Positions 44,661 to 54,451 of a stretch of 64,000 nucleotides of DNA are shown piece after piece (position 1 is the stretch's first letter; each line of letters starts with the position of its first letter). Location of the stretch: contig MOWL01000026.1 of assembly GCA_002110485.1 (NCBI GenBank), positions 1 to 64,000 on the forward strand, read 5' to 3'. The stretch is from Emergomyces orientalis. Its lineage: Eukaryota; Ascomycota; Eurotiomycetes; Onygenales; Ajellomycetaceae. The position numbers and the translations under genes were made by a program. Under the pieces are notes generated by a model that had not been told where the DNA came from, did not search any database, and saw only the letters and a program-made list of their open reading frames with translations.

Positions 44661-45128
44661 TGCCTTGATTGATTGATTGATTGATTGATTCATAGACTGT
44701 CCCAGCCGCCCTCAGGCAGCTATGCAGCGTACAACTATATATACAGGAGTTTCTGCTCTTTTCCTTGGAAATTCAGTTATTCTTGCTAGAAATGCCTAGT
44801 TGTTAGGCCGGCTATTTCTGCAAGAACTGCTTCTTTTCCACTGAAGCTTTCTCTATCTATAGTCTTTCTATAAGTTCTGTATCTCTGTCTTGTTAGGTCT
44901 TTCCTGACCCTTCTCAACTTCTGTCTACTGGTTTTACACTCGCATGCTAGTTATATTGAAGTACTGTGGATGGGACTGTCTGGAATTGACCCAGGAGGCC
45001 CGTCCTGATCATCATTTTTGCTGCTTGTACCGCCATTGACGAGCTACAGAGGATGCGTTTGATGCCTGTCGGTTCCGAGCATCCTTCTTAGCCATTCGCT
45101 CCACCATGGGCAGGTCAGAAGGCTTGGA
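44661..45128 (-). mobile_element. Tad-type LINE 3' end, opposite orientation (copy E')
   Basis: About 400 bp nearly identical to the 3' end of copy E, with its GATT-repeat tail facing that of copy E across a 65-bp minisatellite remnant. Upstream of the shared part the two copies differ, so they are separate insertions or a partial conversion. Confidence 0.9.
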
Positions 45129-46320
45129 CGGGTTAATAGTTATCTTATAAGTGTTGACCCAATTCCTTTATGAGCCTTGAAAATGATTGTGATCATACTA
45201 GCACTGATTGACACATTCTCAAGTAAAAATAGAGAGTGAAATGCAAGATCATCATTCAAAAATTTATAGAATTGTAGAGATGAAAACACATTCAAGATAA
45301 TCAGACAATTGTCTGAAGAATTATGCTGTGCATTTGAAAAGACTTGAAAGTTTGTCACTAAGAGTAGACTCATCTCAGACAAAAGGCTTCTGAACTCCGT
45401 GCGGGACATTGATCAATTGAAGCAAATGTCTACAAAGCGACATTATTATAGATATGATGATTCTTCCCACTCAGTTAACTCATCAGAGTTGTGAAGTTAA
45501 CAAGTACACACTTATAGAAGGCTTCTATGGGTATGATGATTCTCCCAAGTTGCTATGCGACTCAGTGAGCTCGCCTTGAGATATTTCTAGACACATGAAG
45601 TTATTTGATTTGAGTGAAAGTTCTCAAGTCTTCATGTTTTACAAAGTTATTCTCTTGTAATGGATGCTACCTCGAGCTTTCCTGAAGCAGGAGAGAGGAG
45701 CCTGCTGAGAGAATTTACAAGATTCCCTACTTTTAACCTTGACCTCCATAGGTTCTGCAAAGGCGAGGTTCCTGATTACAACAGAAGCCCTTGCAAATGT
45801 CAGCATTATGTCTGTACTGGATGCCACTATGCATAGAAAGATAAGCATCATACCTATACATGGCTCTTTCTGGCCTAAATGTGCGGCAGAATGTACAAGT
45901 TAAACTTTGTCACAGGGCCATTTTCGAATGATGGGAAGATGGGCTATGTCAGATGACTGCTGGCTTGGGGAAACTTCTGGCTCATTCAAGAGGTCAGATG
46001 ACAGCACGAACAGATCACAGGTCTTGTGACTGATTTTGTCTTGAGACAATTTACACAAGACTATGACAGATCTAGAAGAGTTCTTCTGAATCATTCTTCA
46101 TGATAGAGTTGAATCAGGACATGATCTTCAAGTCTCAATTCATATGCTTATCAACATAGATTGTATTCTATTCTGTGTCTGATTTCATATGAAAAATTGT
46201 GTCATGAGTTAAATAGTATAGCTCTTACACTACAACAAGACTATATCACTCTTGAGAAACTCTTCTCATTAAGCTTACAGGCTTGAGTTCACTGACAACT
46301 CACTTTTTTCAAGTATAGTC
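45129..46320. other. AT-rich intergenic, no gene recognised
   Basis: Short ORFs only. A TGACTGCTGGCTTGGGGAAA unit at about 45,955 matches the 48.15-48.5 kb minisatellite, so this DNA shares repeats with the area to its right. Confidence 0.5.
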
Positions 46321-46409
46321 CCCAGCAATCCAATGTCACCAGGCAATCAATTCAATGTAAAAAGATGGTTACTTTCTCACAAGGAGATTCTAATAATTCT
46401 GTTATAGAA

Positions 46410-46980
46410 GCAGATTTCTAAGCCAGATGAAGATGATAATAAAAATGGAAAAAAGACAAAGATGCAGCTGAATTGCTGAGATGGAGATTGGAGCCTAAGT
46501 TGCATAAATCCTTCTGGTTCCTTCCGGTTCCATCTGGTCAGAGTAAATGAATCCACCAATCAACCGCCATCCAAGAACTGTCAAGGTCGCAAAACCATAT
46601 CAATACCATTCTAAGAGACTCGTGCTTCCACTTAGGAACATCAAGGATTCGTCAAAACGGTCCAAATAGTCTATAGCAAAAGGCCTTGAAGGGGCTTTAA
46701 AGCTTGTCAAGCTATTAGCCAGAGTGGAGATTGCCAGCAATTGATTCAGTAGTCATACTCTGCATATCCTGATGGAGGTTGGGGGACCAACCAGTCAACC
46801 ACAGTACATTTCTGTATTTCGAACCACATGGCTCATCACACAGCTCGACTTTGCGGCCTTCATGCCCAGTAAGGGTGATGAGGCTCACAGCCCTGAGCGA
46901 GCGACGAATGTCGCGGACCCCTTCCAGAAGTTGAGAGTCAAAAAGCTGCTGAACACATCACTGAGTTGACACAGTTGAAA
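46410..46980. repeat. Dispersed repeat, copy 1
   Basis: Homologous to 48510-49020: shared blocks include GATGATAATAAAAATGGA, ATTGCTGAGATG, ACATCAAGGATTC, CTATTAGCCAGAGTGGAGAT, and AATGTCGC...CCTTCCAGAAGTTGAGAGT. It also carries the AACCATATCAATACCATTCTAAGAG end block of the 33-kb array. No coding capacity is evident. Confidence 0.8.
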
Positions 46981-47121
46981 GAGCTGGTCTCTCAATCACG
47001 GCAGGGTATATCACATGGTGTTTGGTTAAACCAGATGATCAACAATGCATGTGGCCCTCCTGCACGCCGCCCCAACCATTCCGAGCATATGCAGGCGCTA
47101 AGCCAAATTCATGAAACATAA

Positions 47122-47206
47122 AAGTTGAACGTGGTTCAAAAATATTGCTCAGAAGTTGAACATGGGTCAAAAAATACTTGTGTTGAATTTGGAACCATGT
47201 TCAACT
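47122..47206. repeat. Imperfect inverted repeat (AAGTTGAACATGGTTC)
   Basis: Two direct copies (47122-47137, 47153-47168) oppose one inverted copy (47191-47206), each with one mismatch. It could be the end of a MITE. The rest of 46981-48140 holds nothing I can name. Confidence 0.6.
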
Positions 47207-48149
47207 TTTGAACCATGATATGTCTCAAAGCTTGACCCACGCCGAAGGTTTTTCCAGCCAAAAATTTGTGTAATGTTCAATGTTCTTTGCATCACTGTAC
47301 GCCCGCGGCGTCACTGACCTTTGGGATGTAGGTACGACTAATTCGTAGTTGATGATGATGCAGCGCTTACTGCGACTGCGCCACATCACATAGACTCTAC
47401 ATTTTATGAATCTTACATGGGTTGAAGGACCTCCTCAGAAGATGAATTCATCAGCAATAAGTGTGTAAGCTGAATTTAAGAGTCATACAGTTTTGTCAGT
47501 ATAATCTTCATGATGTATTTCATCTTTCCATAGCCGCATATTGTTAGAGAACCTTTCAGATGCTTTTATGACAGAGATAGCAAGAAAAGAACAAGTATTA
47601 TACCGCATTTAAGAGTAAAATGACCCATATGAGTGACTAGGCTAGCAGCTGCGACAAAGCTAACCCCTCAGCAAGCTGAAGAGAACTGACAGCAAATTGA
47701 TTCTGTCTCTGTTTCTCAGAAACTTATCAAGGAGTTCATCAGTGATTATGTGTAGATTTCTACAAACAAGGTTGCAGGCGGCTTTATAGCATGTAATGAT
47801 TTCAAATGGGCCTAAGACTTTTAGATCTTTTTGCAATATCTCTATTTGGCTTTCAGCAGATGGTAATGGTTCTTCTGTCTTTGTACAGGCCGTGCCTTTC
47901 CGCGGTTATAATAACACTTACTAGAATGCCCGATCGCTTGTAACACTCGACAGAAGCAAGAGAAACTGCCTTTATGCTGAAAAATCATAATTTAGCAAGA
48001 AATCTCTTTTGTCTGTTATTAAATCTACTTTAATAACTCTTAGCAAACTAAAGTATTACAGTTAGTAGACAGATCAATCAAATTTCATAATAACCATCTT
48101 TCTCAAAACTACTCTCAGGGGTAGATCTGTAGATCTCCCATTACCCGGG

Positions 48150-48512
48150 AGCTTAGAGAGACTGCTGGCTTAGGGAGACTGCTGGCTTAGAGAGACTGCT
48201 GGCTTGGGAAAACTGCTGGCTTGGAGAAACTGCTGGCTTGGGGAAGCTACTGGCTTAGGGAGACTGCTGGCTTAGAGAAGCTACTGGCTTGGGGAAACTA
48301 CTGACTTAGAGAGACTGCTGGCTTAGGGAGACTGCTGGCTTGGGGAAACTGCTGGCTTGGGGAAACTGCTGGCTTGGAGAAGCTACTGGCTTAGAGAGAC
48401 TGCTGACTTAGAGAGACTGCTGGCTTAGAGAGACTGCTGGCTTAGAGAAGCTACTGACTTGAGAAAGCTACTGACTTAGAGAGACTGCTGGCTTGAGAAA
48501 GCTACTGGCTTA
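48150..48512. repeat. ~16-bp minisatellite (GAGACTGCTGGCTTAG)
   Basis: About 22 imperfect units in a row, alternating AGAGACTGCTGGCTTA, GGAAACTGCTGGCTTG and GAAGCTACTGGCTT variants. Confidence 0.95.
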
Positions 48513-49020
48513 GATAATCAATTCTATGTAAAATGAAGATATGATAATAAAAATGGAGAAAAGACAAAATGCAGCTGAATTGCTGAGATGAAGACTGAAG
48601 CCTGGTTGCATGAGTTCTTCTGGTTTCTTCTGATTTCTTCTACACAGTAGTCAGAATGAAAAAATTCACCAATCATCTCTGTCAAAGTCATGCCTTGGCG
48701 TCCGTCTGGTCCGGACCGTCAAGGTTGCAAAACCGTATCAATACTGTTCTAAGAGAACTCGTGCTTCCGCTTAGAAACATCAAGGATTCATCAAAACAGT
48801 CCAAATAGTTTATATCAAAAGGCATTGAAAGGGCTTTAAAACATGTCAAGCTATTAGCCAGAGTGGAGATTGCCAGCAATTGATTCAGTAGTCATACTCT
48901 GCAACAGGCCCGAGCGAGTGATGAATGTCGCAGACGCCTTCCAGAAGTTGAGAGTTGAAAAAGCCAGTCTCTCAATCATGACAGAGTATATCACATGGTC
49001 AATTAGAGTAGATTCTCTCT
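48513..49020. repeat. Dispersed repeat, copy 2, with one 75-bp-array unit
   Basis: Same repeat as 46410-46980. It contains one CATGCCTTGGCGTCC...GGTCCGGACCGTCAAGG unit (about 48687-48722), identical in type to the 33-kb tandem unit, followed by the same GTATCAATACTGTTCTAAGA block. Confidence 0.85.
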
Positions 49021-49227
49021 ACACATTAAAATCTCCTCAAACAAAGATTCCATGAGGACTCCTAAATAAACAACAAACATAGAAGGCCAAGTCAAAAAAG
49101 GAGCAGGCCAGACAGAACGCCAAAGACCCCAGTGAGGCTTGGCTTGACTTTGATTAAGCAATTAACATGTCTTCAATTCTTCCATCTCTCTCCACCACCC
49201 ATGATTTTTCGTCATAAAGATTTCTAC

Positions 49228-49814
49228 CTAGTAGCTCTTGATAACACCAGTGATAACCTGACGACATGTTCCGCAGGTTGCGTCAATGGGGGGAAGGCAT
49301 TTTGGGCAATACTGATGCCCACACAGAAGGGTCCTCCACCCTGATGGAATGGTATAACAGATCCGACATTGACATTGATGCTTCAGCTCATGGATTTCAG
49401 TCTCAAGCTCACTGACCAGCTCATTCTTTCTGATCATTTCTGCATGAAGATGCTGCACTTCTTTCTCCAGCACTTTTCTCTTTGCATGCTCCACCTTAAA
49501 AATGTCATGAATTTCTTGGTTCGCGGTTTCCTATCTCAATATCAGCAAAGAAAGAGCCCCACCATGAGCCACATGAGGAAGAGTCTTACCAAAACCATGT
49601 TCAAGTTGAGTATTTTATGTTTTTTCGGTGGCTGCCACAGTTCGGAGGGCGCTGAGTCATCAAATAGAGCTTCATACACTGAATAGCTGTAGTCTGTGCG
49701 GGGTCTCTTTCTTTGCAACTTTCACACTGGGGACTGGTGTTCATCCATCTCCGCATCTGAACTGATGATGATAGTGTTATGAAGCCCATCGCGAGGACTA
49801 TCAGCTGACGCCAT
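49228..49814 (-). CDS. RING-finger protein, two exons, one in-frame TGA
   Basis: Exon 1 49814-49590, intron 49589-49531 (donor GTAAGA, branch TGCTGAT, acceptor GATAG), exon 2 49530-49228; 528 nt in all. The N-terminal half is polar with a basic patch (K-L-Q-R-K-R-P-R-T). Then a coiled coil (L-E-K-E-V-Q-H-L-H-A-E-M; L-V-S-E-L-E-T-E-I-H-E-L-K) and a C-terminal C3HC4 RING (C-R-I-C, L-L-C-G-H-Q-Y-C-P-K-C, C-G-T-C). Coiled coil plus RING suggests a small E3 ubiquitin ligase. One TGA at 49722-49724 breaks exon 1. The stop is TAG. A TATATATA motif lies about 255 bp upstream. A 65-bp piece of exon 2 is duplicated at 12606. Confidence 0.75.
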
Positions 49815-50210
49815 GATTGAAAAATGGGTTTGTCTGGGAAATACTGCTCACTAAGAACAGCTCGTGATGCAAGAAGGTGACTTCAGATGTGAGACTGTAG
49901 AAAGAAGAATGATGAAGAGCACCAGTGAAGAAAAACAGATTCTTTTATATGCACTCAGTTGTTTTTGAGTACACAAAGGCCTCTCGGCGGGTTTCAGTCT
50001 CGGCGCGTTGTAGGATGGGAAGTGGAAAAGGAATTGAAAGAAAGATGGATCCAAGGCGGGAGAAAACCCATATATATACCCAGGGCCAGGGAAGCAGTCA
50101 CGCGAGCTCAGGCTGTGCTGTCTCATCTGTTGGGAGCCAATAAGCCTCCCTGAACATGTGAAGGGGAATAGCGTCGCAGAGTTTTCACTGATAGTCAACA
50201 CCCTGAGACT

Positions 50211-50800
50211 CTAGGAAGAAGCCCTAGAACCAGATGAGCCCGGAGTGAGATGGGGAGAACAATCTTCATAGTCAGTGAAGATCATTTGTTCTTTCACTCT
50301 GCAGGAAATTCTATGACCAACTCCTTGCAGCCTGGTATCAAATTGCTCCGCGGTTGCTTGTATACCTCCATGCAACAAGGTACTCCAGAATTGTATCTGG
50401 GAATTTGACCCAGTCACTTGAGGGACACTTTCCACAGCCGTATCTGCCTTGACAGGCATATCAAGGCAGTCACTGGAAAACCACTCGGATCCGATCCAGA
50501 GGGGGCGGTGGCATGCTCGTTGGTATTTCTCCGGCTCCCGCTGAGAGTTTGGTCCCCGTCATTCGACGAGATCTCCTCCAAAATCCTGTCAAAGAAGTGC
50601 TGTGGCAGACAGGATAGGGAAAAGGAAGCGTTGGTGGGGCTGGGTCTCTGTGCTGGACGATTGGGTGGTGTGGAGATGGGAGGTTGATAGAATCGGACCT
50701 TGCCACAATCATGGTTGGTTTAGGGCGTTTCAGGCCCCCCCCCGGGTTCTCTATGCACGGCCCAGCCATCCTCGAGCAATGCCTTGGGCCTGTGGGTGAA
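50211..50800 (-). pseudogene. Degenerate second copy of the chromodomain gene
   Basis: Reverse-strand similarity to 6300-7200: the acidic block (F-D-R-I-L-E-E-I-S-S-N-D-G), S-R-R-N-T-N-E, M-P-V-K-A-D-T-A-V-E-S-V, then, after a large deletion, S-N-L-I-P-G-C-K-E-L-V and F-P-A-E, the end of the chromodomain. The linker and the first half of the chromodomain are missing and frames change, so it is non-functional. It lies between the RING gene and the DUF3435 gene. Confidence 0.75.
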
Positions 50801-51209
50801 GGATAAGGTGCTCATGGATGGGCTTTGGCGCTGTTGACGAGGGTAATGGGTTGGAACTTGGTGGGGGTGCATGTACTATAGCCAAGTTACAGGAAGCCCT
50901 GGCTGATCGTTCTCTTCATCTATATGTGCCTATTTCGGTTGTGTATGGAAGGAAACCGACATCGTGAGCGGTTATGTATAGAAGCTTGTGTGGGCGTGCA
51001 TTTTCTAGGGATAACTATATATATATTCATCGGGCGCATATAATTTTGAGCAGTACGGCATGGTTCATTTAATTGGTATTTCTATGGGTATATGCTCTTG
51101 ACACAGTGGAAGCAGAGATTGCAAACATACAGAGAGATAATGAGATGATGAAACACAACCACGGGGTCATGGGGAGTATTTGTAGATGCAAGAGAGAGAG
51201 CCTAAGTGG
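50801..51209. other. Intergenic with AT-rich TATA-like stretch
   Basis: GC-rich to about 50,990, then ACTATATATATATTCATCG (about 51008-51026), which could be a promoter in either direction. No coding evidence. The right part is presumably the 3' flank of the DUF3435 gene. Confidence 0.4.
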
Positions 51210-53757
51210 CTACAGGTCATCTGAGCTAACTGTGCTGTGAACATGATAGGCATGGCTCTGAAGCTCCATCTTGCTCTCAAGGACCACATCGCAGCGCGGG
51301 CATCTGATTGTGTCTCCAGGCTTGATGCGCTGGAGGTGTTTTCGTCCGAGGTGCTTGGTCACCCCACCATGGGTAGAGAATTTATCCAGACAGATGAAGC
51401 AGTAGAGTGGCTGATGGTCCTTCATCACGGCCCCCACTGCGATCTCCCTCTGGCTGGGAGGCGGAGGAATGTGCACCTCCACCCTGACCCTCTGAAGCGC
51501 CAGGGCGGTAGGTCTCTTGTCACGCGGGAGTCGGCAAGTATCCCCCTCCTCGAAGAGGCAGTATGCTGCAACTGTGTCAATTCCCTCAGTGCGCCGAAGC
51601 ATCTCGTCTCGCAGCGTCTCGCAGGGCAGGGTGAGAAGCGCTGATATCATTCACTGCTGCAGGGGCGGGATATTTTCATTGGTGCTATGAGACTCACCGA
51701 ATGTCTTTGAGACCTCAATCCCGGACAGCTGTCGCTTGATCTCGCGCAGGGGCTCCTCGAAGTCAAATTTTTCCTGTACATCACATAGGAGTTTGTCTCT
51801 CGCCCGCTGGCGTGCGCCTGCCAGCTCACAGGTGATCTTCTTGTGGAGCTCGTACTTGACTGTCCCCTTGTGCTTCTTGAGGGGTCGCCCAAGGCGTCTG
51901 CTGAGCAGATCGCGTTTCCGGATGAGCTCCTGGATGTGGGGCTGCTGGTTGACCGACCTCGACTGGGCCGTGGTCAGTTCCTGCGGCCGGTGCGGATTGA
52001 CAGAGCGGAGCATCCGGCACGCGGCGCGCATGATATGTTCCTGCGGGTCCAGACCCTGGACGATGGCGCGAACGTCCTTGTCCACCGTCCTGTGGAGATA
52101 GTATTTGAGGAACATACAGGGGTCTGAGTGCTGGAAGATCAGACTGCGAACAGCTTCACTGACGTGCCCTGTACAATAGAAGATGATGAGTGACCAGAGA
52201 TCAGAAGCCAAAGTCTTCTCCCTGATCAGGACTTACCGCTGTTATCTAACACCTTGCCGGCACCATACCGCAGACTGTACGGTCGGATGATGTCGCGGAA
52301 CGCAGATATCTCCCCGATCCACCTGATCCAGGGTTTGATGGTGCCGTACGTCAGCGCGTCAGTGGCGGATATCTTGATCGCTTTCAGTGTCTGCTCAGAC
52401 TTCCGGAACACTGGGACATCGTTCAGGGCTGGGTTAAGGTGGAGCTCGAGTTGGTCGGTATCTTCCAGTATCTTCAGGTTGACAAGTTGTTGTGCCGAAG
52501 TGAGAACCCTCTCGCTGTCAAGAGAGATGAATGTGTGATTGGTGAACAGCAGCCCAAGAAGGGTGACGCGGGGGCTGAGAACCAGAGACAGGTTGAAGAT
52601 GATCTCTGGGACTATAAATGTGGTTCTAGATTCACAGGTGGGTGGTCAGTCACAGTTCGCCAGTACAGGTCAGAGTGGATGTGTCCACCTACTCCTCCTT
52701 CTCTCCAAGGAATGTTTTGGCGAATTCAACGGTAAACTCGATCAGGATGTTATTGGGCCCGCCGTCGGGGTCCTTCAGGAGGGTGATCTTGATGTGCCGG
52801 TAGCACAGATTCAGCAACGCCTGCGGTCGATTGGCCGAGAACCCAGCCAGCTGGAAGAACAGGCAGAGCAGGATCTGTTGCCGGCCGTGACCGAACTTCT
52901 TCTTGGTGGTGGTGATGATCGTCTCGACGACCTTGACGAGGTCATCCAGATATACAACTGACTTCTTCCGGCGCCTCTTCTTGAGACAGTAGAGCCGTGC
53001 CAGTTTTGAGATCACCTTGAACGCAAGCAGGCCCTGGGTCAGTACCGTGAAACGATTCAGCCGCCGGACAGAAGTCCAGGTGCTGAGGGGAACACAGGAA
53101 GGAGAAGTTATATACATTTTTAATCACTCTCAGTGATATCTTCTGGTTGATCTTCTCCTGCATCTCCCTCTCGTAGACCAGACGGAAGATCTTCCAGTAC
53201 GTCTCTAGAGAGCTCTGGTATTTGAGCCCCTGGCGTCGTCTCCCACCCTTGCCGCGACGTTGATTCAGCACCCAGCTGAAGAAAGTGTATAACTTCTTTA
53301 CATTCATCCGCTGATACGTCTCCTTGGGGTCCAGTTTGACGCAGGCGCAGAATCTGTGTAGCATGTGAGAAACTAGAAAGATATTGCAGCCAGGACAGGG
53401 TGAGAGGAGTCCAGACACTCACTTGAACCATTTCTGCTTGATGCGGTCGAGCAGCTTCAGAGAGTTAGGCGCGTATTCATCGTATTGGAGTAAGGATCCG
53501 TCCGGGTCGGTCATCATATCCATATAGTACTCTGGAAGGTGCTCGTCGCCCGCCAGCAGACCAGCCAGATCGCTGGCGTCATTCTTGCCGTCTTCCCTGT
53601 AATCAGCTGGGTCCGTCAGGTCGGTCTCTCCGCTGGAATCGGAGGCCGTGCCATCACTATCATCATCGTCACCATCACCATCGTCCACGTCCACGTCCAT
53701 TGTGTCTTCCCCGCTGTCGCTGTCGACGGGTGATAGTACGCGGCGTCGACGAGCCAT
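51210..53757 (-). CDS. DUF3435 (tyrosine-recombinase-related) protein with C2H2 fingers
   Basis: Exons 53757-53423, 53353-53116, 53033-52693, 52625-52237 and 52168-51210 join in frame; donors are GTGAGT, GTATAT, GTAGGT and GTAAGT. The N-terminus is acidic (D-V-D-V-D-D-G-D-G). The DUF3435 core follows: V-K-K-L-Y-T-F-F-S-W, Y-W-K-I-F-R-L-V-Y-E-R-E, F-Q-L-A-G-F-S-A-N-R-P-Q-A-L-L, D-P-D-G-G-P-N-N-I-L-I-E-F-T, P-E-I-I-F-N, Y-S-L-R-Y-G-A-G, F-L-K-Y-Y-L-H-R-T-V and S-R-S-V-N-Q-Q-P-H-I. Two C2H2-like fingers end the protein (C-F-I-C...H-L-G-R-K-H; C-P-R-C...H-A-Y-H-V-H). The family is related to tyrosine recombinases, including captains of fungal Starship elements and Crypton-like elements. One TGA (51651-51653) splits it before the fingers; the stop is TAG. 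Confidence 0.85.
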
Positions 53758-53863
53758 TCTTCGTCCCGCACAGGACCAGAGGAAGGAACGGGAAGGGATA
53801 GAGATGGAGGGGCCAGCGATGGATGGTTGAAGGAACAGAGAGCTCGTTGGTTGTGATGGGAGG

Positions 53864-53871
53864 GATATAAG
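53864..53871 (-). promoter_or_regulatory. TATA-like box of the DUF3435 gene
   Basis: Reverse-strand TTATATCC about 110 bp upstream of the ATG at 53757. The remaining 53872-54270 is GC-rich with no supported gene. Confidence 0.4.
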
Positions 53872-54332
53872 GGTGGGCAAGCGCGACTTGATAGCTTGGG
53901 GAGCGGCGAGGGGTTGATGGGCGGAGAAGATTCAATGGGAAGGGAAGCTGGAATTGCAAGGGTGACCAGATCACCCGCTGGAGAGAAGGGAGCCATGACT
54001 TTATAGTTAGCTCCAAGAGGGCCATATCTGGCCGGCAGTCCCAAGATGGGTGAAGGGTGAGTGACATTTGAAAAAGAAGAATGCAAGCAATCATTTCATC
54101 AGCAGATGAGGATCCATTTTCTGTACCTGAACCCTGGGGCGTGGAATTGAGCTTGCAGCGCGCAGGGGGCGTCCACTGTGCGTGGAGCGTGGCAGTATTG
54201 GACAATCATCAGCCTAAAGCAGCCATCGAGCTAGTCGACATCCGGCCTTCGGCTCACCGTTTGAATGTTTAAATTAGTTATTATTATTATTCTTCAATTA
54301 TAGATATATGCAGTCAGAGACTATGATATCTA

Positions 54333-54355
54333 CCTGAGACTCAAAGAGTCTCAGG
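54333..54355. repeat. Perfect hairpin, 10-bp stem, 3-nt loop
   Basis: CCTGAGACTC-AAA-GAGTCTCAGG, next to the 3' end of LINE A. No role can be assigned. Confidence 0.7.
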
Positions 54356-54451
54356 ATTTTTCTAACTTTAACACTAATTACTATACATTTTTTCTTCAAA
54401 CAAATAGCACTTGCAATACTTGAATTCCAGCCCAGAATAGTCAGCAAATTG

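Noticed and set aside
47122..47206. Transposon with full terminal repeats
   Set aside because: Only three short, imperfect arms and no defined ends or target duplication; left as an inverted repeat.
48150..48512. CRISPR-like array
   Set aside because: Units are contiguous 16-bp tandem repeats without unique spacers, in a eukaryote.
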